Shown: positions 1 through 7,302 of the stretch, piece after piece
How positions within the stretch are numbered: position 1 is the first letter of the stretch
How the letters are laid out: each line of letters opens with the position of its first letter
Assembly: GCA_964428935.1 (NCBI GenBank)
Contig: CAYSAG010000127.1
Span: 1 to 13,652, forward strand
Direction: 5' to 3'
From: JAADHY01 sp964428935
GTDB lineage: Bacteria; Planctomycetota; Planctomycetia; Planctomycetales; Planctomycetaceae
DNA: 13,652 bases
Made by a program: the position numbers and the translations under genes
The notes under the pieces: generated by a model
Databases searched by the model: none
Seen by the model: the letters and a program-made list of their open reading frames with translations, nothing else
Told to the model about the DNA's origin: nothing

Positions 1-74
1 TTCGGAATTCGGGGTTCGAGACGCGAGGGACCGCGTCCCTCCGGAGGGCCACGCTCTGTCGTGGCCGCGGTTCG
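1..74. repeat. Structured intergenic repeat, copy A
   Basis: This stretch begins with TTCGGAATTCGGGGTTCG and continues into CGAGGGACCGCG (24-35). It contains two perfect stem-loops: GAGGGAC (25-31) pairs with GTCCCTC (35-41) around a CGC loop, and GGCCAC (47-52) pairs with GTGGCC (61-66). The same order of motifs recurs at 4563-4640, and the head alone recurs at 75-107. The element lies between the end of asnB and the window edge, so its left boundary is not visible. It codes for nothing recognisable. It resembles REP- or MITE-like intergenic repeats, but no family can be named. Confidence 0.6.
25..66 (-). terminator. Possible terminator hairpins downstream of asnB
   Basis: Two adjacent stems (25-41 and 47-66) lie about 60-100 bases beyond the asnB stop on the transcribed side and could end that transcript. 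There is no U-run after either stem. The hairpins are part of the repeat and may have no termination role. Confidence 0.25.
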
Positions 75-107
75 TTCGGAATTCGGGGTTCGGGACGCGA
101 GACGCGG
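75..107. repeat. Structured intergenic repeat, partial copy B
   Basis: TTCGGAATTCGGGGTTCG is repeated at 75-92, identical to positions 1-18, and is followed by GGACGCGAGACGCG. This copy lacks the hairpin-forming second half seen in copy A and runs almost to the 3' end of asnB. It is therefore a tandem, truncated head of the same element. Confidence 0.6.
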
Positions 108-123
108 TCCAGGCCGCAGCGGC

Positions 124-2235
124 TCACCAGCGCGTGTCGCTGGACGGCGGCTGGCTGGGAGGCACCGCCGGGTCGACGAACGTCCGCAACCACAGCTCCA
201 GGCAAAGCAACGCCCACAACCGCGGACTGTGGTCGTCCACGCCCACCAGGTGCTCGTCGACCAGCCGACGCACGGCTTCTTCACGGAAAAAGCCTCTCTG
301 CACGGCTCGTGGGCTGAGGACCACGTCGAGCAAGAGCGGCCGCAGCTCTTGCCGGAACCAGTGGTCCAGTGGCACGCCGAAGCCCATTTTGCGACGGCGC
401 CGGACCGCTCGCGGAACCAGCTCGCGGAACGCCTCGACCAAAACCCGCTTGCCCCGGCCCCAGCGCAGCTTCAGCTCTGGCGGCATTCGGTCGGCCAGCT
501 CGACCACCTGGTGGTCCAAGAACGGACTTCGGCACTCCAGTCCGTGAGCCATGGTGGCCACGTCGACCTTGGTCAGCAGGTCGCAGGGAAGGTAGGTCAG
601 TTGGTCGGCCAACAGGGTTCGAGTCACGGGGTCGCCGGCGCACCGAGCGAAGTTCTGAAGCAAGAAGTCCGCTGCCTCTTGCCCGTCCAGTTCCGCCGCC
701 AGTTCGGCCGAGTAGAGTTGTTGCCGTTGCTCGTCGTCGAAAATGCTCATCCACTGGTAGTAGCGTCGCTCGGTCGGAAGCGGCAACGCTTTCAGGAACC
801 GCCGCACGCGGCGCCGCCAGGTCTTTTTGCGCGGCGAGCTGGTCAGCTGCGACAGCAGTCGCGACGAGGCCAGCCGGGCAAAGTCCAGCGGCAGCCGTTT
901 CAGCCGCTCGGACAACTGCACGGCCGCGTAACGCTCGTAGCCGGCAAACAGTTCGTCGCCCCCGTCTCCCGAAAGAACCACCTTCACGTGCTGACGAGTC
1001 AGCTCGGCCAGCAGCAACGTCGGAATGGCCGAACTGTCGGCGTACGGTTCGTCGTAGTGCCAGACGAGCCGCGGCAGAATGAGCACCGCGTTAGGCTCCA
1101 CCAGCTGCTCGTGGTGGTCCGTGCCCAGAAACCGGGCGACCTGTCGCGCGTAGCGCCGCTCGTCGAACTCACGGACCGGAAACCCAATGGAAAACGTTTT
1201 GACCGGTTCGCCGCACAAACGCTGCATGAGTCCGACGACGACGGTCGAGTCCACGCCGCCGGACAGAAACGCTCCCAGTGGAACGTCGCTTCGCAGCCGC
1301 AGCCGGACGGCCTCCGTCAGCTCGTGGCGCAGCCGCTCCAGCCAGTCGTCCGGACGAAGCGTTCGTCGAAGCCAACGGGTGGACTCGCCGCTGCGCCCGA
1401 CCGCCTGGCCTCGACCGTCCCCTTCCGACTCGACGGCCACCCCGTCCACTCCCGGCGGCGACCAGTAACGCTCGACGCGCAACCGACCGCCCTCAAACAC
1501 CGCGCGGTGAGCTGGCGACAGCTTCCGGCACGCTTCGAAAATGCAGTGCGGGTGCGGCACGTACTGGTAGGCCAAGTACAGGTCCAACGCCGTCCAGGAC
1601 AGACGCCGGTCGAAGCCGGGAACCTGCAGCAAGGCTTTCAGCTCGCTGGCGAACACGACGCGTCCGGGCTGGTGCCAGTAGAACAGAGGCTTCTGGCCCA
1701 GCCGGTCGCGAGCCAGCAGCAGGCGCTTGCGCCGGTCGTCCCACACGGCAAAGGCAAACATGCCCCGCAAGCGGTGCACACAGTCGGCGCCCCGCTCTTC
1801 GTAAAGGTGGACGACCACTTCGGCGTCGCTCCGCGTCACGAACCGGTGTCCTCGCTGCAGCAGCTCCTGACGCAACTCCCGGTAGTTGTAAACCTCGCCG
1901 TTGAGCACCAGCCAAACGGTTCGGTCTTCGTTGGGAAGCGGTTGGTGTCCGCCGACCACGTCAATGATGGACAGTCGACGGTGTCCGAGCACGGCGGCTG
2001 GCGCCGGCGGCGAGCTGGAGCGACCGACTTCGCACTCAGCCGCCGCGCTGCCAGACGGCCCGGTCCGGCTCGACGGCCTTCGCCTCAGCTCGGCCTCGTC
2101 CGCGCCGACCGTCGAAACGTAAAGGCCCCAGTCGTCCGGGCCACGGTGCGACAACACGGCCAGCATGCGTCGCACCGTCTCGGGCGCAACCGGCTCCGCC
2201 TCGTTCGTCCAGGCTGCTCCAGCAATTCCACACAT
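124..2235 (-). CDS. asnB: Asparagine synthetase (glutamine-hydrolysing), exosortase/EPS-type
   Basis: The 703-residue protein transfers ammonia from glutamine to aspartate (or a related carboxylate) with ATP, in the cytoplasm. It starts at the ATG of MCGIAG because Cys2 must become the N-terminal nucleophile; longer reading-frame extensions would bury it. The class II glutaminase domain covers about residues 1-255 (HRGPDD at 30-35, LNGEVYNY at 111-118). The synthetase domain follows, with the ATP-binding SGGVDS at 325-330 and a later SGDGGDELFAGY. The length is greater than the usual 600-650. The excess is a Ser/Arg/Pro-rich insert at about 41-82, between HRGPDDWGLYV and LGHRRLSIID, and a Gly/Glu-rich linker at about 261-292. 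Overall it resembles amidotransferases in exosortase/exopolysaccharide loci, so the acceptor may be a cell-surface precursor rather than free aspartate. It is divergent from the sulfatase gene. The Shine-Dalgarno sequence is weak. Confidence 0.9.
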   Translation of the reverse strand: MCGIAGAAWTNEAEPVAPETVRRMLAVLSHRGPDDWGLYVSTVGADEAELRRRPSSRTGPSGSAAAECEVGRSSSPPAPAAVLGHRRLSIIDVVGGHQPLPNEDRTVWLVLNGEVYNYRELRQELLQRGHRFVTRSDAEVVVHLYEERGADCVHRLRGMFAFAVWDDRRKRLLLARDRLGQKPLFYWHQPGRVVFASELKALLQVPGFDRRLSWTALDLYLAYQYVPHPHCIFEACRKLSPAHRAVFEGGRLRVERYWSPPGVDGVAVESEGDGRGQAVGRSGESTRWLRRTLRPDDWLERLRHELTEAVRLRLRSDVPLGAFLSGGVDSTVVVGLMQRLCGEPVKTFSIGFPVREFDERRYARQVARFLGTDHHEQLVEPNAVLILPRLVWHYDEPYADSSAIPTLLLAELTRQHVKVVLSGDGGDELFAGYERYAAVQLSERLKRLPLDFARLASSRLLSQLTSSPRKKTWRRRVRRFLKALPLPTERRYYQWMSIFDDEQRQQLYSAELAAELDGQEAADFLLQNFARCAGDPVTRTLLADQLTYLPCDLLTKVDVATMAHGLECRSPFLDHQVVELADRMPPELKLRWGRGKRVLVEAFRELVPRAVRRRRKMGFGVPLDHWFRQELRPLLLDVVLSPRAVQRGFFREEAVRRLVDEHLVGVDDHSPRLWALLCLELWLRTFVDPAVPPSQPPSSDTRW

Positions 2236-2260
2236 GGACCCTGCCTTGCAAAGCGGTCCA
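2235..2260 (-). promoter_or_regulatory. Inverted repeat overlapping the asnB start codon
   Basis: TGGACC (2235-2240) and GGTCCA (2255-2260) form a perfect 6-bp inverted repeat. In the asnB mRNA the 3' arm ends on the A of the AUG, and the loop holds the only purine-rich AAGG that could serve as ribosome-binding site. The loop also contains CTTTGCAAGG, nearly a palindrome. The repeat could be a translation-blocking hairpin or a protein operator. No experiment or comparison backs this. Confidence 0.3.
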
Positions 2261-2370
2261 AGTCGCCGCACACTGGGAATTCCTCGACGCGGCGTTTCCA
2301 CCGGGGGCCGCCGCGGCCGCACGAATCTTGACCGAACCCAGCAGTCGTCGCAAGAGCCTTCTTTCGGACG

Positions 2371-2376
2371 GGGGGA
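2371..2376 (+). promoter_or_regulatory. Ribosome-binding site deciding the sulfatase start
   Basis: GGGGGA (extending to GGGGGAG at 2377 within the next base) lies 8 bases before the ATG at 2385. It favours this start over an in-frame TTG at 2328, which lacks a comparable site and would put 19 extra residues ahead of the signal peptide. Confidence 0.6.
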
Positions 2377-2384
2377 GCCTTCCC

Positions 2385-4514
2385 ATGCAACGAGTCAGCT
2401 CAAACGGCACGTCGACGCAACGGAGAACGTTCTGGTTCGCGCTGGTGGGGGTGCTTCTGCTGACCGGCCTTTTCGGTTGGCCGTTCCGAGCGGTTTGCAG
2501 CGACGACCACAGGCCAACCGAACCCGGACCGCGGGGCGCGTCCCAGCCACCCAACATTGTCTTCCTGCTCGCCGACGACTTGGGCTGGTCCGACACCACC
2601 CCGTACGGCAGCACGTTTTACGAAACGCCGAACATCGAGCGGCTGGCTCGTCAAGGCATTCGCTTCACCAACGCGTACTCGGCCAGCCCGCTTTGCTCGC
2701 CCACCCGAGCCAGCATTTTGACCGGCCAGTACCCGGGACGTTTGCGGTTCACGACACCGTCTGGGCATGTGCCGCGGGTCGTGCTGGACCCGAAGGTTCC
2801 CGACCGGGCCTCGCCGAACTACCACGTGACGGTGCCTCAAACGCGAACGCGACTGCCGAACGAGTACGTCACGTACGCCGAGGTGCTGAAGCAGGCCGGC
2901 TACCGGACGGCGTTCCTGGGCAAGTGGCACTTGGGACGCGCTCCGTACTTGCCCGAGAACCAGGGGTTCGACGTCGTCGTTGGAGGGCGACACCACCCCG
3001 GACCGCCCGGCGGCTACTTCGCTCCCTGGCCCTGCGACACTCTGCCCCAAGCCCCGCCGGGCTCACACATCGACGACGTCATTACAACCGAGGCCATTCG
3101 GTTCATGGAAGAAAACCGCGACCACCCCTTCCTGCTCAACCTCTGGTTCTACTCCGTCCACGCTCCCTTCCAAGCCAAGGCCGAGTTGGTCGAGAAGTAC
3201 CGGCGCAAGGCCAAGGCCCTCGGACCAGGCCGACAGCGCAACCCGGTCATGGGAGCCATGATTGAAACCCTGGACGACAACGTCGGCCGCGTTCTGGACG
3301 CCCTTCACCGTTTGGGGCTGGAACAGCGCACGTTGGTCATTTTCACGTCGGACAACGGCGGCAACCGGTACAACTACGTGGAGGGAACCGTCGTGACAGA
3401 CAACTGGCCGCTGCGCTCCGGGAAGGGCAGCATTTACGAGGGCGGACACCGCGTGCCGCTAATCATTTCGTGGCCGGGGACGCTGGCCGCCGGCCGTGTG
3501 TGCGACGTGGTCGTTTCGTCGGTCGACTACTTCCCCACCTTACTGGACGTGGTCGGTCTGGAGAGGCCCCAACAGCAGGTCTGCGACGGTGTCAGCCTGT
3601 GGCCGCTGCTGCAGGCGTTGAAAGTCGGACAGCCCGAAGGGGCCCTGGCGGAAGCTCGAAAGCCCTACGACGCGCGGCCCGTCTTCTGCCACTTTCCCCA
3701 CTTGCCCGTCGCCACCGGCTCGTTGCCGGCCACGTCGGTCCGTCTGGGGCCGTGGAAGCTGATTCGGTTCTACGGAGACGGGTGCGTCGAGAACGCCGTC
3801 ACCGTGCCGACGGCCGACCAGAAGTTGAAACAGGCCGAGCGGGGAGACGTCGGGCGAGCGCACGCGAAGGCCCGGGGTGGCCGTCGTGGCCAGACCACCG
3901 GTCAGGCGGCTCCAGAAAAAACCACCTGCAACCGGCAGGACCGCCTGGTTCTGTTCAACCTGCAGCAAGACATTGGGGAAAGGAAGAATTTGGCGGCAGC
4001 CGAGCCGGAGCGGACGGCGACGCTGAACCAGCTGCTCGAACAGCACCTGGCCGACACCCAGTGTCTGGTGCCGCTGCCCAACCCCAACTACCGCCCCTCG
4101 GCTCTTGGTTGGGTCGGCAACAAGGACGCGAAAGTTTCGCGGGCCGAAGGAGTCATGCGGGTCGAGTCGACGGGCAACGACCCGTGGATGGCCACCGACT
4201 TCTTCTCGCCAGCCAAAGGACGAATCACCGTCCGGTTCCGAATGCGGGCCAGCGTCGACGCTCGCGGTGCCGTCTACTACGCCACGCAGAAGGAGGGGCG
4301 CTTCGCCCGGCAGCGAATGCGGACGTTCCACGTCCCCGGCGACGGACAGTGGCACGAGGTGGAGGTCGAGTTCCAAACAGACAGCCGCTTGACCCGGCTT
4401 CGCATTGACCCGGCGAACCGGCCGGGCGTGTTCGAGTTCTCAGACATTTGGCTGATTGGGTGGTCGGAAACCGAGCCAGGGCGAGGCAAGAACTTGCACT
4501 ACTGGGAGTTTTGA
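2385..4514 (+). CDS. Secreted Cys-type sulfatase (arylsulfatase family, S1)
   Basis: The 709-residue enzyme is predicted to hydrolyse sulfate esters, probably on a polysaccharide, outside the cytoplasm. A basic N-terminus and hydrophobic stretch (about residues 15-34) form a signal peptide or anchor. Metal-binding DD is at 64-65. The maturation motif C-S-P-T-R has Cys104, the residue converted to formylglycine, and Arg108. GKWHLG supplies Lys180 and His182, YSVHAPF supplies His259, and FTSDNGG supplies Asp323/Asn324. All are in the positions expected of an active S1 sulfatase. A Lys/Arg/Gly-rich insert precedes LFNLQQDIGERKNLA. After that a C-terminal segment of about 150 residues looks like a beta-sandwich and may bind carbohydrate (inference). 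Activity needs a formylglycine-generating enzyme, not seen here. The substrate cannot be told from sequence. Confidence 0.92.
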   Translation: MQRVSSNGTSTQRRTFWFALVGVLLLTGLFGWPFRAVCSDDHRPTEPGPRGASQPPNIVFLLADDLGWSDTTPYGSTFYETPNIERLARQGIRFTNAYSASPLCSPTRASILTGQYPGRLRFTTPSGHVPRVVLDPKVPDRASPNYHVTVPQTRTRLPNEYVTYAEVLKQAGYRTAFLGKWHLGRAPYLPENQGFDVVVGGRHHPGPPGGYFAPWPCDTLPQAPPGSHIDDVITTEAIRFMEENRDHPFLLNLWFYSVHAPFQAKAELVEKYRRKAKALGPGRQRNPVMGAMIETLDDNVGRVLDALHRLGLEQRTLVIFTSDNGGNRYNYVEGTVVTDNWPLRSGKGSIYEGGHRVPLIISWPGTLAAGRVCDVVVSSVDYFPTLLDVVGLERPQQQVCDGVSLWPLLQALKVGQPEGALAEARKPYDARPVFCHFPHLPVATGSLPATSVRLGPWKLIRFYGDGCVENAVTVPTADQKLKQAERGDVGRAHAKARGGRRGQTTGQAAPEKTTCNRQDRLVLFNLQQDIGERKNLAAAEPERTATLNQLLEQHLADTQCLVPLPNPNYRPSALGWVGNKDAKVSRAEGVMRVESTGNDPWMATDFFSPAKGRITVRFRMRASVDARGAVYYATQKEGRFARQRMRTFHVPGDGQWHEVEVEFQTDSRLTRLRIDPANRPGVFEFSDIWLIGWSETEPGRGKNLHYWEF

Positions 4515-4523
4515 CAAGCGTGC

Positions 4524-4558
4524 CGGCCACCCACAAGGGGTGCCCCTACGGTTGGCCG
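4524..4558 (+). repeat. REP-like hairpin / possible sulfatase terminator
   Basis: Ten bases after the sulfatase stop, CACCC (4528-4532) pairs with GGGTG (4538-4542) around a 5-base loop. Two further G-C pairs lie beyond one mismatch. An alternative fold pairs CGGCCA (4524-4529) with TGGCCG (4553-4558). The reverse strand reads GTAGGGGCACCCCTTGTGGG, a form I recall as an abundant intergenic hairpin in several phyla (memory, not checked). There is no U-run, so termination is uncertain. Confidence 0.4.
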
Positions 4559-4562
4559 TGGA

Positions 4563-4640
4563 TTCGGAATTCGGGATTCGGGACGCGGGAGGCGGGCGCG
4601 AGGGACCGCGTTCCTCTGGCGGGTGGCCGTGTGTCGTCAA
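4563..4640. repeat. Structured intergenic repeat, copy C
   Basis: The copy opens TTCGGAATTCGGGATTCG and, after an extra GC-rich insertion of about 11 bases relative to copy A, shares CGAGGGACCGCG (4599-4610). Its hairpin is kept: GAGGGAC (4600-4606) faces GTTCCTC (4610-4616) around the same CGC loop, and the one base change still allows a G-U pair. The following segment (to about 4638) matches copy A only loosely. The copy lies in the same orientation as copies A and B. Confidence 0.6.
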
Positions 4641-4782
4641 ACAGACGTCAGGCAGTCGTCACTTTGAGGTCACTTGGGGGAAGCGGGCCCAGCCAGGCCA
4701 GCTGGGTTGGGTGCTGTAACGCTTGCGCTGCCAACGAGTTACGCCTCGTTCGCTTACGTGTCGCCGAAACGGCACGAAATCT

Positions 4783-4793
4783 GCAAATTTTGC
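4783..4793. promoter_or_regulatory. AT-rich palindrome, candidate operator
   Basis: GCAAATTTTGC is a perfect inverted repeat around a central T, in otherwise GC-rich DNA about 130 bases upstream of the 4923 gene. Its core CAAATTTTG recurs, again as a palindrome, at 7424-7432. It may be a regulator-binding site, but this is inference only. Confidence 0.3.
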
Positions 4794-4905
4794 CGGCTCA
4801 GTACGACATGCGTCGCAAACGGCTCACCACAGGACCGGCCGGGCTGACGAGGCGGGGCTGGCGGGCCGTTTGCCACCAACAGTCCCTTTGTCGGCAAAGG
4901 AATTC

Positions 4906-4915
4906 AGGAGGGAGG
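4906..4915 (+). promoter_or_regulatory. Strong ribosome-binding site
   Basis: AGGAGGGAGG lies 7 bases before the ATG at 4923. It is the best Shine-Dalgarno sequence in the window, which suggests that the small secreted protein downstream is made in quantity. Confidence 0.7.
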
Positions 4916-4922
4916 CAGACCA

Positions 4923-5246
4923 ATGAAGAAGTCACTGCTGCTCGCGGCGGCCGTCGGTGCCCTGGCCTTGTTCGGTTCTCCGCAGGTCAGCCGAGCCGAC
5001 CACCACGGTCACCACCACGCGGGCCACGTTTGGGAGCACGGTCACCTCGGCTACGGCTTCCGCTACGACTTGGGCTACCACCACCGCTACAGCCACCACT
5101 ACTACGGCTTGGGACGCAGCTACTACCGCTACCGGGGCTTCAGCGTCTACACGCCCGGCTTCAGCTTGAGCATTGGAAGCGGCTACTACCACCACCCGGC
5201 GTTTCGCGGGCACCGCTACCGGTACCGGGGGTTCTGTTGTCCGTAG
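4923..5246 (+). CDS. Small secreted His/Tyr/Gly-rich protein
   Basis: The 107-residue protein has a clear signal peptide: MKK, then a hydrophobic core at about residues 5-18, with likely cleavage after Ser-Arg-Ala25. The mature part of about 82 residues has by my count 15 His, 14 Tyr and 14 Gly, arranged as HH, HHH, YHH, YYHH and RYRYRG clusters, and ends Cys-Cys-Pro. There is no catalytic motif and I recognise no named family. The composition suggests metal binding (Zn, Cu or Ni through His clusters) or a self-assembling surface or matrix protein; both are inference. The strong ribosome-binding site supports a real, well-translated gene. It stands alone between a long upstream gap and a convergent hairpin, so it is probably monocistronic. 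Confidence 0.8.
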   Translation: MKKSLLLAAAVGALALFGSPQVSRADHHGHHHAGHVWEHGHLGYGFRYDLGYHHRYSHHYYGLGRSYYRYRGFSVYTPGFSLSIGSGYYHHPAFRGHRYRYRGFCCP

Positions 5247-5281
5247 ACGGGTTGGATTCAAACCGGCCGACACAGGCACGG

Positions 5282-5334
5282 GAAGGAGACGCTTAGCGAG
5301 GAATTCGCCGGCTGAGCCTCGCGGCGTCTCCTTC
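5282..5334. terminator. Bidirectional terminator hairpin between convergent genes
   Basis: GAAGGAGACGC (5282-5292) pairs perfectly with GCGTCTCCTTC (5324-5334). An inner stem GCGAGG (5296-5301)/CCTCGC (5317-5322) extends it around a loop of about 15 bases. It lies 36 bases after the stop of the 4923 gene and overlaps the stop codon of the convergent sigma-54 activator, so it can serve both. A mixed pyrimidine stretch, not a pure T-run, follows on the plus strand. Confidence 0.7.
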
Positions 5335-7302
5335 TTCTCGGTCTGTTCCTTCCTCCCTGCTGCGGCGGCCTTCGGTCATGCCCAGCTGCTTCATTTTCCG
5401 GTACAGGTTGGCTCGGTGCAGTCCCAGCAGCTTGGCCGCCTCGCTCATGTTCCCGCCCGCACGTTTGATGGCCCGCCGAATGTACTCCTGCTGGAACTGT
5501 CGAGTGGCCGCGGCCAAAGACAGGTCGGTGTCGCGTTCGGACGTCAGCAGGAAGCCCACGTCTTCGGCCTCGATTTGCGGGCCGGGTGACAAGAACGCAA
5601 ACCGCTCCATGAGGTTTCGCAACTCGCGCACGTTGCCCGGCCACGCGTAATTTTGCAACCGCCGTTTCGCCTCGGCCGTCAGTTGCAGCGGCGGTCGTCC
5701 GGCTTGTTGAGCGAACTCGGCCAGAAAATGCTCCGCCAAAGGAATGATGTCTTCCGGTCTTTCGCGGAGCGGCGGCAATTCGAGCGCGACCACGTTCAGA
5801 CGGTAGTACAAGTCCTCGCGGAACCGCCTCTCACGCACCGCCTTTTCCAAGTCGGTGTTCGTCGCGGCAATGACTCGCACGTCGACCGGAATCTCCTCGT
5901 TCCCCCCGACTCGGCTGACCACTTTCTGTTCGAGCACCCGCAGCAGTTTGGCCTGTCCGGCCAAGCTCATGTCGCCGATTTCGTCCAGGAACAACGTCCC
6001 GCCGTCGGCGACTTCGAACTTGCCCGGCCGCGTTTCCCGAGCGTCGGTAAACGCCCCTTTCTCGTAGCCGAACAGCTCGCTCTCCAGCAACGACTCGGTC
6101 AACGCGGCGCAGTTGACGGCGACGAACGGCCGGTCGGCTCGCGGTCCGCAGTAGTGCAAAGCCCGAGCCACGACCTCTTTGCCGGTCCCACTTTCCCCCA
6201 AAATCAGCACCGGCAGGTCGGTGGCCGCCAGCCGCTCGACCGTTTTCCGAATGGCCTGAATGGCCGCGCTTTGGCCAATCAGTTGCACGCCGGCCGCGGC
6301 CTGAGCGGTCAACTGCTGGTGGCTCCGCAGCAACCGTTCTCTTTCCCGGGTCGACTTCAGCGCTACCGAAGCCTGTTGCCCCAACAGCAGCAAGCACTCC
6401 TGGTCCTGCTCGGTGAACCGACCCTGCCGCTTGTTCAAAGCCTGAAAGGCTCCCAGCAACCGTCCCTCCGCGTCTCGCATGGGGACGCACAGAATCGTTC
6501 GCGTCCGGTAGCCGGTGCGCTGGTCGACGGAGCGGTCGAACTGCGGGTGCTGGTAAGCGTCGTCGACTCGCACCGGCCGACCGGTGTGAACCACTTGGCC
6601 GACAATGCCCGCGTCGTCCGGCAGACGCAGCGTCCCTCCTTCCACTCCCAGCGCCGGACAGGCCACCAGTTGCCGGTGCTCGCGGTCCCAAATGAAAATG
6701 CTGGCCCGTTCACACGACAGCAGCTCCGTTGCCCCTTCGGCAATCAACTGAAGCAGCTCCGGCGTCTTGCTGGCGGCCGGAAAACGAGCAACCACGTGGG
6801 AAAGCCGTCGGTAGAGCTCGGCCTGACTGGCCAGCCGGTCGCGCTGCTGCCGCTGGTGGACGCAGCAACTGAGCGTGTGAGCCAAGTGGCCGGCACGGAC
6901 AACGTCGTCTGGGGAAAAACTGGTGCGGGCGAAAAGCAAGAGCTCCGAATGGCCTCGGGGACACGAGAGCGGAACCACGAGCAGCTCGCGATCCGAGCCG
7001 TCCGGCCGGCACAGTCCGACGGCCTCGCGGTCCAAGGCCTCGTTCAGCACCGGAACCGCCGGCAGGTCCACCGGACGGCGTCCCAGTTGTTCTCGCTCGA
7101 CCCAGTCCGGCTCGGCCTGCCAAAGAGCCGCCCACGAGGCCGACAAAGCCGTGGCCAGCTCGGCCAACCACTGACGCCGGAGCACCTCCAGCGGCTCCTC
7201 GCCCAACCAGCTTCGCAACATTTGCTGGCACAGCCGCCACGTCTCCGCTCCAGCGTCCCGCTCCAACAACCCGCTCAGTTCAAACCACCGAACGCCCAAC
7301 AC
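5293..7302 (-). CDS. Sigma-54 enhancer-binding transcriptional activator with GAF domain(s)
   Basis: The 669-residue activator should bind upstream of sigma-54 promoters and use ATP to open them. The N-terminal part (about 40-150) looks like a degenerate GAF domain. A better GAF domain spans about 165-315 (ERASIFIWD, GIVGQVVHTG, RTILCVPM) and probably senses a small ligand. The AAA+ core has Walker A GESGTGKE (369-376), GAFTDA (416-421, the sigma-54 contact loop, usually GAFTGA), Walker B GGTLFLDEIG (434-443) and RFREDLYYRLNV (493-504). A Fis-type helix-turn-helix (about 611-645) ends the conserved part, followed by an Arg/Glu-rich tail of about 28 residues. It has no receiver domain, so it is not a classical two-component regulator. 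The start is GTG, preceded by AAGGACAG at short spacing. It is divergent from the ABM gene; its targets are unknown. Confidence 0.9.
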   Translation of the reverse strand: MLGVRWFELSGLLERDAGAETWRLCQQMLRSWLGEEPLEVLRRQWLAELATALSASWAALWQAEPDWVEREQLGRRPVDLPAVPVLNEALDREAVGLCRPDGSDRELLVVPLSCPRGHSELLLFARTSFSPDDVVRAGHLAHTLSCCVHQRQQRDRLASQAELYRRLSHVVARFPAASKTPELLQLIAEGATELLSCERASIFIWDREHRQLVACPALGVEGGTLRLPDDAGIVGQVVHTGRPVRVDDAYQHPQFDRSVDQRTGYRTRTILCVPMRDAEGRLLGAFQALNKRQGRFTEQDQECLLLLGQQASVALKSTRERERLLRSHQQLTAQAAAGVQLIGQSAAIQAIRKTVERLAATDLPVLILGESGTGKEVVARALHYCGPRADRPFVAVNCAALTESLLESELFGYEKGAFTDARETRPGKFEVADGGTLFLDEIGDMSLAGQAKLLRVLEQKVVSRVGGNEEIPVDVRVIAATNTDLEKAVRERRFREDLYYRLNVVALELPPLRERPEDIIPLAEHFLAEFAQQAGRPPLQLTAEAKRRLQNYAWPGNVRELRNLMERFAFLSPGPQIEAEDVGFLLTSERDTDLSLAAATRQFQQEYIRRAIKRAGGNMSEAAKLLGLHRANLYRKMKQLGMTEGRRSREEGTDREEGDAARLSRRIPR

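Larger units (their letters stand above)
4515..4922. other. 408-base intergenic region, no gene
   Basis: No reading frame here has family resemblance, a signal peptide or a ribosome-binding site. The region holds a hairpin repeat just after the sulfatase stop, copy C of the left-edge repeat, a small inverted repeat AACGAG/CTCGTT (4733-4738 and 4745-4750), an AT-rich palindrome at 4783-4793 and the ribosome-binding site of the next gene. I could not identify a convincing -35/-10 pair. Confidence 0.6.

Noticed and set aside
61..2331. Long plus-strand open frame of 756 codons opposite asnB
   Set aside because: It mirrors the asnB gene, whose protein has clear motifs. The mirrored product is Gln/Arg/His-rich with no family features, as expected of an antisense frame in GC-rich DNA.
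4711..4760. Integron attC-like or small-RNA-like element with GTAAC, AACGAG and GTTAC motifs
   Set aside because: The inverted repeats are short (5-6 bp), the attC core motifs are not both present, and no integrase or cassette array is nearby.
4448..5296. 282-codon plus-strand frame spanning the sulfatase end, the gap and the small secreted gene
   Set aside because: It overlaps both real genes in a different frame and crosses repeats and a ribosome-binding site. The predicted product has no signal or domain.
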